Source of the DNA: Planctomycetaceae bacterium | GTDB lineage: Bacteria > Planctomycetota > Planctomycetia > Pirellulales > JAEUIK01 | Assembly: GCA_015493185.1 (NCBI GenBank) | Contig: WGDQ01000596.1 | Span: 1 to 6,823 of the forward strand | Length of the DNA stretch: 6,823 nucleotides | Reading direction: 5' to 3' | Shown here: positions 1 to 5,443 of the stretch, piece after piece | Position numbering within the stretch: position 1 is the first letter of the stretch | Layout of the letters: every line of letters begins with the position of its first letter | The notes under the pieces: generated by a model | Database searches by the model: none | Seen by the model: the letters and a program-made list of their open reading frames with translations, nothing else | Told to the model about the DNA's origin: nothing | Made by a program: the position numbers and the translations under genes

Positions 1-532
1 CCGCATAGCTTGGCGAGTTGATTCCGCTGTCTTCGGGCGTCTGCATCGCAAACAGCGTTTCGATCCGCATCCGATAGGGTGCAAACTCTTCGTCTTGCAG
101 GGCCAAGGGCCAACGGATTCGGCCGGCCCCGCGGTCGAGCTCCTCGATGGAAAGCCGCTCGGGCTGTCGCATTTGGCTGAGCCGCGCCGCGGTTTCGGGC
201 GTGATGCTCGGACCCCGCTCAGCAGCAAGATAGCTCTTGTTCAGCCGGCGTTTCTCGAAATAGGTTTCGACGTACTTCACCTGGTTGTCGAAATAGCGGC
301 TGCGGGCCTCTTCCAGGTTGATCATGGCCTGGGACGTGGCCAGATTGTATTGCCCGGCTCCCCAAAGCACGCGTGCCTGACCGGTGAGGTAGCTTTCGGC
401 GGGCGTCGAAGCATGGTAACCGTGATAGTAGTAGGGATAACCGTAGTCGTTTCCGACGATTGGAAGTTGCGCCATGGCGGCGACGGGAAACAACACAACA
501 GCAAGCCCTGCGACGACGAGTCGAACGTTCAT
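1..532 (-). CDS. Conserved hypothetical secreted protein, planctomycete-type (partial, C-terminus beyond left edge)
   Basis: 177 residues are visible and the frame is open to the window edge, so the C-terminus is missing. The start (MNVRLVVAGLAVVLF...) is supported by a Shine-Dalgarno sequence, GAGGGGAAG, at 545-537 with about 7 bases between its core and the ATG. Residues 1-21 form a typical signal peptide: Arg4, a hydrophobic core, then a likely signal peptidase I site after AMA21 before Gln22. A Tyr/Gly/His-rich segment (about 30-40) follows, then HASTPAESYLTGQARV. Residues 46-105 are strongly helical and charged (QAMINLEEARSRYFDNQVKY, YFEKRRLNKS), possibly a coiled coil. After that come the motif AAERGP (103-108) and a tail with PERLS (124-128) and GRIRWP (137-142). 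I recall similar conserved hypotheticals with this HAST...AERGP...RIxWP pattern from planctomycete genomes; this is from memory, not a search. It probably acts outside the cytoplasmic membrane. Function is unknown. Confidence 0.82.
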   Translation of the reverse strand, partial: MNVRLVVAGLAVVLFPVAAMAQLPIVGNDYGYPYYYHGYHASTPAESYLTGQARVLWGAGQYNLATSQAMINLEEARSRYFDNQVKYVETYFEKRRLNKSYLAAERGPSITPETAARLSQMRQPERLSIEELDRGAGRIRWPLALQDEEFAPYRMRIETLFAMQTPEDSGINSPSYA

Positions 533-610
533 GGCGCTTCCCCTCTTGTCTGTAGCTTGGCACATGAAAAAGGAACCGACTTGGGTCGAACCGAGGTACC
601 CAAATCAGAA

Positions 611-627
611 CGCAACAACAATGCCAA
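611..627 (-). promoter_or_regulatory. Candidate sigma-54 (-24/-12) promoter for the secreted protein gene
   Basis: Read on the minus strand this is TTGGCATTGTTGTTGCG. It matches the sigma-54 core TGGCAC-N5-TTGC at every position except one (T for C at the sixth base), with exact spacing between the GG and GC elements. Transcription would start near position 600, giving a leader of roughly 65-70 bases before the ATG at 532. No good sigma-70 -10 box lies at a suitable distance from the TTGGCA. A sigma-54 promoter needs an activator bound upstream; the dyad at 721-740 lies about 105 bases upstream and is a possible site. This is pattern matching only, and chance matches to this motif do occur in GC-rich DNA. 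Confidence 0.42.
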
Positions 628-720
628 TTCCCTGCCCTTGCCTCTGGGAATCGCCTCTATCTCTCTGTCACGAAAAAGCTTAACGTTCGTTCGGCTTCTT
701 TTTCTCCCCTTTCTCAATTT

Positions 721-740
721 CGGTCGTCGCCAAGCGACCG
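721..740. promoter_or_regulatory. Inverted repeat, possible activator-binding site
   Basis: CGGTCG (721-726) and CGACCG (735-740) are perfect inverted copies separated by 8 bases, with further partial pairing when aligned as GGTCG-T-CGC / GCG-AC-CGACC out to 744. The dyad is in non-coding DNA at a typical enhancer distance upstream of the sigma-54-like element at 611-627. A binding role is inference; it could equally be a chance dyad in GC-rich sequence. Confidence 0.22.
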
Positions 741-1080
741 ACCACAAAATGATGGCGCGTTCTCAATATGAGACTCGGCTTTGCCTGCCTAGGAGTCATC
801 CGCTTCAGCCGACTTTCCCGCTGAGAGGGCCCCATTCACGGCTCCCGGCTGCGCACCGGTCCGCGGCGCCCCTACGTGCAAGCTGCGGTACAACGTGACG
901 AATGTGGTCATTCGTATGCGAACGTAGTCGACCTGCGGGACAAGGCTCACCGATCCGTCTTCCCGCCCGACCTTCGCCACTAGAGGTGCTATATGGGCAG
1001 TTGCGTCCCTCAAGCAGCGCCCACGCGCCAGCATACCGCTGCTGCCATCGTACGCCCGTCGGAGCCATGAGGGCAAGAAA

Positions 1081-1096
1081 TTTCAGAATTTCAGAA
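1081..1096. repeat. Two-copy tandem repeat of TTTCAGAA
   Basis: Two perfect adjacent copies of the 8-base unit TTTCAGAA, in locally AT-rich sequence within otherwise GC-rich intergenic DNA. No function can be read from it; two copies may be chance or slippage. Confidence 0.5.
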
Positions 1097-1222
1097 TACG
1101 ACCCACGCACACCGATCCCACACCCTACGAACCCCCTCCGGAAAAGGGGCATCGATTGCACTGAAATGAGCCGCAAAGGCGGACGTGACGTACTGCGTCA
1201 ATCCGATACCAAGCTTACCAAT

Positions 1223-1251
1223 AAAGGTGGTTCGCGAGACACACCTTTTTT
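1223..1251 (+). terminator. Terminator-like hairpin with T-run, no assigned gene upstream
   Basis: AAAGGTG (1223-1229) pairs with CACCTTT (1242-1248), and extra pairs are possible inside the loop (GTT with GAC after one bulged base). Six T residues (1246-1251) end the element on the plus strand, overlapping the last stem pairs. This is the shape of a Rho-independent terminator reading rightward. No plus-strand gene is recognised upstream, so if real it would end a non-coding transcript. The stem is only moderately GC-rich, so the call is tentative. Confidence 0.35.
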
Positions 1252-1273
1252 CGGCGGTTCTTCCCTGCTTGGC

Positions 1274-1290
1274 CGCGGCGATTCGCCGCG
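1274..1290. other. GC-rich perfect hairpin, 7-bp stem
   Basis: CGCGGCG (1274-1280), a 3-base loop ATT, and CGCCGCG (1284-1290) form a perfect stem-loop. It lies 23 bases beyond the terminator-like hairpin and has no T-run. It may be structure in a transcript or chance in GC-rich DNA. Confidence 0.35.
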
Positions 1291-1626
1291 CAAAAGCGTG
1301 CAACCGGCGAAGGATTCACGACCATTTCTTGCACGGGCAGCGCGGCGTGGTCGCTTGCCCTCGGGTGATCCTCCCACCAAAATTTGCCGGGCGGTCTCGA
1401 TTTCCCGCTGCCAAACGCCGGTGCGACATGCGTGGCGGATGCGTCTGTTCCACCCTCGCCGAGCGGAGTCGCCCTGCATTTCCGTACAACGTGTTGATTG
1501 CACGTTGGCGCGGTTCGGAAATTGAGGGTGTCTTGAAATTCGTCGCGCGGCGGGTCATCGTGACGGCTTCGAAAAAACGGTAAGGGCGCGTGCCGCACAC
1601 GGTCGAGCCCCGCGCCCCATGTGACG

Positions 1627-1650
1627 ACGGCCGAAAATGTTGGCGGCCGT
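1627..1650 (+). promoter_or_regulatory. Hairpin in the presumed leader of the carboxylase gene
   Basis: ACGGCCG (1627-1633) and CGGCCGT (1644-1650) are perfect inverted copies around a 10-base loop, about 95 bases upstream of the preferred carboxylase start. An in-frame ATG at 1637 lies inside the loop, which argues against its use as the start codon. If transcription begins upstream, this would be a stable 5' leader structure. I found no clear sigma-70 promoter downstream of it; TTGAGA at 1667-1672 has no good -10 partner. Confidence 0.3.
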
Positions 1651-1744
1651 GCGACGCTGCGGGCGGTTGAGAAGGTGTCTGTGCTGCTCGACTTACCGAA
1701 TCACTGACTTCTCATTTGCGCTGTTCCTAAGCAAGAGAAAACCC

Positions 1745-3379
1745 ATGCCGCCTCGTTCGAATGTTGAAACCGTTTCGCTATCCGACCTGGCGCGGCAGTT
1801 GCGCGAAGACGAGGCCCGCCTTGCGTTAGGAGGCGGTCCGAAAGCCATCGAGCGGCAACACGCCAAGGGTCGGCTGACGGCGCGGGAACGAATTGCCCGA
1901 TTGATCGACCCCGACACCGAATTCTTTGAGATCGGCATTTGGGCGGGTTGGAAAATGTACGACGAGTGGGGCGGCGCGCCCGCGGCTGGCGTGGTTTGCG
2001 GCATTGGTGTGGTGTCGGGGCGCCGCCATATGATCATCGCCAACGATGCAACTGTGAAAGCGGGCGCGTTTTTTCCGGCCACCACGAAAAAAGTGCTGCG
2101 CGCGCAGCGCATTGCCATGGCCAACCGGCTTCCGCTGATTTATCTGGTCGACTCGGCCGGCGTGTTTCTACCGTTGCAAGAAGATGTGTTTCCCGACGAA
2201 GACGATTTCGGCCGCATCTTTCGCAACAACGCCGTGATTTCGGCGGCGGGCATCGGACAGCTTGCGGCCATTATGGGCAACTGCGTGGCCGGTGGCGGGT
2301 ATCTTCCGGTGCTGTGCGACAAACTTCTGATGACCGAAGGATCGGGGCTTTATCTGGCCGGCCCGGCCTTGGTGCGCAGCGCGATCGGCCAACGTGTAAG
2401 CCACGAAGAGCTGGGCGGGGCGCAGATGCACGCTTCGATCAGCGGCACGATCGACTACCGCGACCCGAACGACGAAGCCTGTCTCGACCGTATTCGCCGG
2501 CTGACCGCGAACCTGCGTCCCGATCCGGAGCAGCCCCCCGAACCATTTCACCGCCTGCCGGCTGCGCCGGCCGCGCGACCCGGCACCGATCTGTACGATT
2601 TGGTTTCGCCCGACCCGCAACAAGAGTACGAAGTGCGTGACGTGCTCGACTGCATTGTGGACGCAGGATCGTTCGAAGAATTCAAGGCCGAGTATGGCAT
2701 GTCGGTCGTGTGCGGCACGGCCCGCATCGGCGGTTTTCCGGTCGGCATCGTTGCCAATCAGCACCATGTGGTGCATCCGGCCCGCGGGCCGATCCAATTC
2801 GGCGGCGTTTTCTATGTAGACAGCGCGGACAAGACGGCCCGTTTCGTGATGGCGTGCAATCAGGATTGGCTGCCGCTCGTTTTTCTGCAAGATGTCAACG
2901 GCTTCATGGTCGGACGCGACAGCGAGCAGGAGGGCATCATTCGCGCCGGCGCTAAGCTGGTGAATGCCATTGCCAATAGCCGCGTGCCGAAGATCACCGT
3001 GGTTGTCGGCGGCTCGTTCGGAGCGGGCAATTACGCCATGTGCGGCAAAGCCTACGATCCACGGTTTTTGTTCGCCTGGCCGTCGGCACACATGGCCGTG
3101 ATGGGCGGGGCACAAGCCACCTCGACGCTGTTGGACATCACGGTCAAGAGCCTGGAACGCCAAGGGCACAAGGTCGATGCGGACGAACTGGCGGCCTTGC
3201 GAGACCGTGTTCGGGGCGACTACGACCGCCAGATGGATGCCCGCTACGGGGCGGCCCGTGGCTGGATCGATAAGATCATCGACCCGGCCGACACGCGCAA
3301 GGTGCTGATCGAAAGCCTGACAGTGGCCACGCGTCACGCGGACCAAGAACCTTTCAAATTGGGCGTTTTCCAGGTCTAA
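1745..3379 (+). CDS. Acyl-CoA carboxylase carboxyltransferase (beta) subunit, methylcrotonyl-CoA carboxylase type
   Basis: This 544-residue protein transfers carboxyl from carboxybiotin to an acyl-CoA; by family it is cytoplasmic and pairs with a biotin carboxylase/BCCP alpha subunit. The length fits MccB-like subunits. The N-terminal carboxyltransferase half holds KGRLTARERI, IYLVDSAG (about 132-139), VFPDEDDFGRIF, and the glycine-rich CVAGGGYLPV (G183-G185). The C-terminal half holds GFMVGRDSEQEG (386-397) and GAGNYAMCGKAYDP (426-439), followed by FAWPSAHMAVMGG. The PxQ..VFPD..FGRIF and LGGAxxHxxISG signatures favour methylcrotonyl- or geranyl-CoA carboxylase over propionyl-CoA carboxylase. 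ATG 1745 is preferred over ATG 1637 because the extra 36 residues are Cys/Arg-rich and unlike the family, and a weak AAGAG sits 7 bases upstream of 1745. The likely role is 3-methylcrotonyl-CoA to 3-methylglutaconyl-CoA in leucine breakdown. The family is secure; the substrate is inferred. No alpha subunit is in view. Confidence 0.93.
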   Translation: MPPRSNVETVSLSDLARQLREDEARLALGGGPKAIERQHAKGRLTARERIARLIDPDTEFFEIGIWAGWKMYDEWGGAPAAGVVCGIGVVSGRRHMIIANDATVKAGAFFPATTKKVLRAQRIAMANRLPLIYLVDSAGVFLPLQEDVFPDEDDFGRIFRNNAVISAAGIGQLAAIMGNCVAGGGYLPVLCDKLLMTEGSGLYLAGPALVRSAIGQRVSHEELGGAQMHASISGTIDYRDPNDEACLDRIRRLTANLRPDPEQPPEPFHRLPAAPAARPGTDLYDLVSPDPQQEYEVRDVLDCIVDAGSFEEFKAEYGMSVVCGTARIGGFPVGIVANQHHVVHPARGPIQFGGVFYVDSADKTARFVMACNQDWLPLVFLQDVNGFMVGRDSEQEGIIRAGAKLVNAIANSRVPKITVVVGGSFGAGNYAMCGKAYDPRFLFAWPSAHMAVMGGAQATSTLLDITVKSLERQGHKVDADELAALRDRVRGDYDRQMDARYGAARGWIDKIIDPADTRKVLIESLTVATRHADQEPFKLGVFQV

Positions 3380-3417
3380 TCAACGCACACCAATCGGCGG
3401 CCGACGCATCGACGAGG

Positions 3418-3433
3418 GCGTTGGCGCCGACGC
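3418..3433 (+). other. Intercistronic hairpin between carboxylase and crotonase genes
   Basis: GCGTTGGCGCCGACGC folds into a 6-pair stem (one G-T pair) with a GCGC loop, within the 119-base gap between the two plus-strand genes. GGCCGTTTTG follows closely, and a CGGCC upstream (starting near 3398) could extend pairing. It could be a weak terminator or an mRNA-processing structure; the short T-run makes full termination doubtful, so co-transcription of the two genes stays plausible. Confidence 0.28.
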
Positions 3434-3498
3434 TGGCCGTTTTGATTGCTTTCTCTGCGACTTTCGTCATGTTTCGCCGCGCTCACGCCGACAGGTCC

Positions 3499-4284
3499 AT
3501 GTCCGCACCACTTGTCCACATCGAGATTTGCAACGCGGTGGCCGTCGTATCGCTCGACCGACCTGAGAAGCATCACGCCCTGTCGCGGCAACTAATTGCC
3601 GACCTGGCGCAAGCCATTGACGACTTGCACGGCGAGCGGCGTGTGCGGGCCGTGGTGCTGCGATCGACGGGCGACACCTTTTGTGCGGGCCTCGATTTGG
3701 CCGAGATGCAGGCCCTCGACGAAAGCGAAACGGCGGCCGCCGAGCGTCATCGCGACGCGCAATCGCTGGGCGAGCTCTACGAAAAAATGCTGCGTTTCCC
3801 GAAGCCGCTGATCGCCGCAGTGCAGGGGCCGGCCATTGCCGCCGGAGCGGGTCTGGCGATGGCATGCGACATGGTGGTTGCCTCGCAACGGGCAAGCCTT
3901 TCTTTCCCGGAAACGCGGCGAGGCATCGTCGGCGGTGTGGTGGCTCCGCTGCTGGTGTTCCGCGCCGGTGCGGGACCGGCGGGTTATTTGCTTCTGTCAG
4001 GACGCGAGGCCGACGCATCCACCGCAGCCAGATTCGGGCTGTTTCACGAAATCGTCCTGCCCGAGCGTTTGCTCGAACGGGCCGTGGCGCTGGCCGACGA
4101 TGCGGCGCGCGGGGCACCGGAAGCGGTTCAGCTCACCAAACGCATGTTGAACGAAACGATCGGCGAACACCTTTCCACGCTGTTCAGCGCCGGCGCGGCG
4201 GCCAGCGCCACGGCTCGCACAACCGAATCGGCCGCTGAGGGCCTGCGGGCCTTTCTGGAGAAGCGGCAGCCCAAATGGCCGTGA
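3499..4284 (+). CDS. Enoyl-CoA hydratase/isomerase (crotonase) family protein, possible 3-methylglutaconyl-CoA hydratase
   Basis: This 261-residue protein is the usual crotonase length when started at MSAPLVHIEI. Upstream in-frame starts (TTG 3421, ATG 3469) would add a non-family extension. The Shine-Dalgarno at the chosen start is poor (ACAGG, very close), so the exact start is uncertain. Crotonase landmarks are VVSLDRPEKHHALS near the N-terminus, the first oxyanion motif FCAGLDLAEM (A63, G64), and AIAAGAGLAMACDMVVAS followed by SFPETRRGIVGG. The second catalytic Glu of rat enoyl-CoA hydratase (Glu164) corresponds to E138, whereas the Glu144 position is Gly118. The C-terminus EGLRAFLEKRQPKW is typical. 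Bacterial LiuC hydratases, as I recall them, also have Gly at the first position, keep the second Glu and end in EGLRAFLxKRxPxW. With the MccB-like gene just upstream, this suggests hydration of 3-methylglutaconyl-CoA to HMG-CoA. Another enoyl-CoA hydratase or isomerase role remains possible. Confidence 0.9.
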   Translation: MSAPLVHIEICNAVAVVSLDRPEKHHALSRQLIADLAQAIDDLHGERRVRAVVLRSTGDTFCAGLDLAEMQALDESETAAAERHRDAQSLGELYEKMLRFPKPLIAAVQGPAIAAGAGLAMACDMVVASQRASLSFPETRRGIVGGVVAPLLVFRAGAGPAGYLLLSGREADASTAARFGLFHEIVLPERLLERAVALADDAARGAPEAVQLTKRMLNETIGEHLSTLFSAGAAASATARTTESAAEGLRAFLEKRQPKWP

Positions 4285-4291
4285 GCGCCTC

Positions 4292-4305
4292 GCTCGACGC
4301 CGAGC
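4292..4305 (+). terminator. Small hairpin in the convergent gap after the crotonase gene
   Basis: GCTCG (4292-4296), loop ACGC, CGAGC (4301-4305), starting 8 bases after the crotonase stop codon and inside the 52-base gap between two converging genes. There is no T-run on either strand next to it, so it may support 3'-end formation or RNA stability rather than act as a classic intrinsic terminator. Confidence 0.25.
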
Positions 4306-4336
4306 AAACGATCGGCGGACGTCCCCCGCAGACTTT

Positions 4337-5191
4337 TCAATCCAGACGTTGGAGATCGGCGCGCGTGATGCGTCCTTCGTGCAGGGCCGTGGCAACCAGC
4401 ACCGCGTCGCAGCCGGCATCGGCCAGCGGCCCGAGATCGCCAGCATGACGCACGCCACCGCCGGCGACCACCTCGGCCACGTCGCCAAGGTCGCGAACAC
4501 GCCGACACAACTCGGCCGTGCTGGGGCCCTCGCGCCGGCCGACGCGGGACACGTCGAGCACAATGAAACGTCGTACGCCCAGGTGGTACGCCTCTCGGGC
4601 GATTTGTTCGATGTTCGGTGGCCCCATCCACTGCGGCGACAACATAGGCCGGCCGTCGCGCATATCGAGGCTCAGCACCAATCGGTCGGAACCAATCGCC
4701 GCCAGCATGTGCCGCAGCGTGGCCAGGTCGGGCAGCGTCTCGAGCCCTGCAATCACGCGAGCGATACGCCGGCAGCCGGCCGGCGCACCGTGCGGTGCCG
4801 CTTCCGACGCGGAATCGGCCGCAGTGTGGAAGTTCGAAGGCTGATCGCCAAAGGTCTCAGTCGCTACGGGTGGGTCGCACGGCTGCATGCGCAGATCGGC
4901 CAGGTGACGGGCCTGTGCCACGTTGCGCAGCCCGGCGTCGATCCACAGCACAAAGCCCGATCGAAGCAATTGCTCGTAAACGTGCGTGGCAGGCGAAGCG
5001 CCTCGGATGGCATCCAGGTCGGCCAGGTAAAACTCGTCGATGCCCAACCGCCGATAGAATGCCTCGGCCACGCGCAGCGGCTCGGGATCGCGGACCAGGG
5101 GGCTGCGGATCGGGCGATACTCGCTTCGCTTGCCGCCCACTCCACGAACCACCAGCCCCTGCATCAAATCCAAAACCGCAATCACCCGCAT
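4337..5191 (-). CDS. HisA/HisF-related TIM-barrel protein
   Basis: This 284-residue protein belongs to the His_biosynth superfamily but is probably not the histidine enzyme. It begins MRVIAVLDLMQG, with Asp8 at the same place as the catalytic Asp8 of HisA. Next is VVRGVGGKRSEYRPI (a Gly-Lys-Arg-x-Glu-Tyr-Arg-Pro signature I associate with the archaeal/methylotroph hisA/F-related family), then FYLADLDAIRG and LWIDAGLRN. The second HisA-type Asp appears as D176 in LSLDMRDG. The phosphate-binding loops are VVAGGGVRHAGDL (GGG 244-246) and VLVATALHEG at the C-terminus. Residues about 103-141 are a Pro/Ala/Ser-rich insertion. The start at 5191 has AGGA about 10 bases upstream; an earlier in-frame ATG at 5284 would add 31 non-family residues. 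It lies 252 bases downstream of the repeat-protein gene. The substrate is unknown; a phosphorylated sugar or C1-cofactor precursor is a guess. Confidence 0.87.
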   Translation of the reverse strand: MRVIAVLDLMQGLVVRGVGGKRSEYRPIRSPLVRDPEPLRVAEAFYRRLGIDEFYLADLDAIRGASPATHVYEQLLRSGFVLWIDAGLRNVAQARHLADLRMQPCDPPVATETFGDQPSNFHTAADSASEAAPHGAPAGCRRIARVIAGLETLPDLATLRHMLAAIGSDRLVLSLDMRDGRPMLSPQWMGPPNIEQIAREAYHLGVRRFIVLDVSRVGRREGPSTAELCRRVRDLGDVAEVVAGGGVRHAGDLGPLADAGCDAVLVATALHEGRITRADLQRLD

Positions 5192-5443
5192 CCCGATTAA
5201 TTCCTGCTGCACTGCAAGCGAGAAGAACTGCGATGCCCTCGAACACTGCGGCGCACACAATTCGCCCGGCTTGCCATGAGGCATCTTTGTCGCGAAACCG
5301 TGGCAGATCGTGCGCCGCCAACACCGAGCCGCTGCCGCAAAGACGGAGCAGCGAGCAGCCCACGGCCGGAAAACGGGGCTCGCTCCGTACGCCCTTCTAA
5401 CGCGCGAGCAGCGGTCTCATCGGCAGCCGGGGCGGCTCGCAGC
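5192..5443. other. Intergenic region between the two minus-strand genes
   Basis: The 252 bases between the stop of the repeat-protein gene and the HisA-like start hold the imperfect inverted repeat at 5343-5388 and the Shine-Dalgarno sequence of the HisA-like gene (GCAGGAATTAATCGGG just before its ATG, minus strand). No recognisable promoter or gene was found. Open frames crossing it are Arg/Ser-rich and lack family features. Confidence 0.55.
5343..5388. other. Imperfect inverted repeat of 14 pairs, possible terminator or leader structure
   Basis: ACGGA (5343-5347), GCGAGC (5351-5356) and CCC (5359-5361) pair with GGG (5375-5377), GCTCGC (5378-5383) and TCCGT (5384-5388). Unpaired bases occur only on the left arm (3 and 2 bases); the loop is 13 bases. 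It starts about 55 bases beyond the stop codon of the minus-strand repeat-protein gene and about 150 bases ahead of the HisA-like start. No T-run follows on either strand, so it is not a classic intrinsic terminator. It may stabilise the 3' end of the upstream transcript or lie in the leader of the downstream one. Confidence 0.4.

Larger units (their letters stand above)
533..1744. other. Divergent intergenic region, about 1.2 kb, no convincing gene
   Basis: This stretch separates the leftward secreted-protein gene from the rightward carboxylase gene. Open frames exist on both strands (for example 902-1525 plus and 805-1176 minus), but they encode Arg/Pro/Ser-rich proteins without recognisable domains, overlap one another, and lack convincing ribosome binding sites, so none is called. 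Visible non-coding structure: the sigma-54-like element (611-627), a dyad (721-740), a pyrimidine-rich tract (about 694-718), a tandem repeat of TTTCAGAA (1081-1096), hairpins at 1133-1149, 1171-1182 and 1186-1200, a terminator-like hairpin (1223-1251), a GC hairpin (1274-1290), and a hairpin in the carboxylase leader (1627-1650). The rest of the stretch shows nothing I can name. It could be a decayed gene or a long regulatory region. Confidence 0.6.

Noticed and set aside
672..704. Terminator-like AAAAAGC...GCTTCTTTTT near the pyrimidine tract
   Set aside because: Pairing is short, interrupted and AU-rich with a long loop; no gene ends nearby on the plus strand.
95..898. 267-residue plus-strand open frame
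   Set aside because: Antisense to the secreted-protein gene over much of its length and then running into intergenic DNA; no domain, no ribosome binding site, mixed composition. The minus frame has a signal peptide and a good Shine-Dalgarno.
805..1176. Minus-strand open frames (789-1076 and 805-1176) that might be a small gene
   Set aside because: Two overlapping frames with no domain, signal peptide or convincing Shine-Dalgarno; nothing favours one over the other.
902..1525. 207-residue plus-strand open frame in the divergent gap
   Set aside because: Arg/Pro/Ser-rich without recognisable motifs, overlaps several equally long frames on both strands, and spans the terminator-like hairpin. 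Fits chance frames in GC-rich DNA.
1215..1598. 127-residue minus-strand open frame
   Set aside because: Low-complexity basic composition with no family features, overlapped by two other frames of similar quality.
1667..1695. Sigma-70 promoter (TTGAGA, 17 bases, GACTTA) before the carboxylase
   Set aside because: The -10 hexamer is too poor a match to support a call.
1637..1744. N-terminal extension of the carboxylase from ATG 1637
   Set aside because: Adds 36 Cys/Arg-rich residues not typical of the family, and the ATG sits in the loop of a hairpin; ATG 1745 gives the expected length.
2168..3346. 392-residue minus-strand open frame opposite the carboxylase
   Set aside because: Long but a shadow of the carboxyltransferase codons in high-GC DNA; its His/Arg/Val-rich translation has no motifs, while the plus frame has full family signatures.
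4349..5200. 283-residue plus-strand open frame opposite the HisA-like gene
   Set aside because: Mirror frame of a clear TIM-barrel protein; Gln/His/Arg-rich without motifs.
4857..5363. 168-residue minus-strand open frame overlapping the HisA-like start and the intergenic region
   Set aside because: Out of frame with the HisA-like gene, Arg/Gly/Ala-rich, no domain; upstream part covers the inverted repeat.
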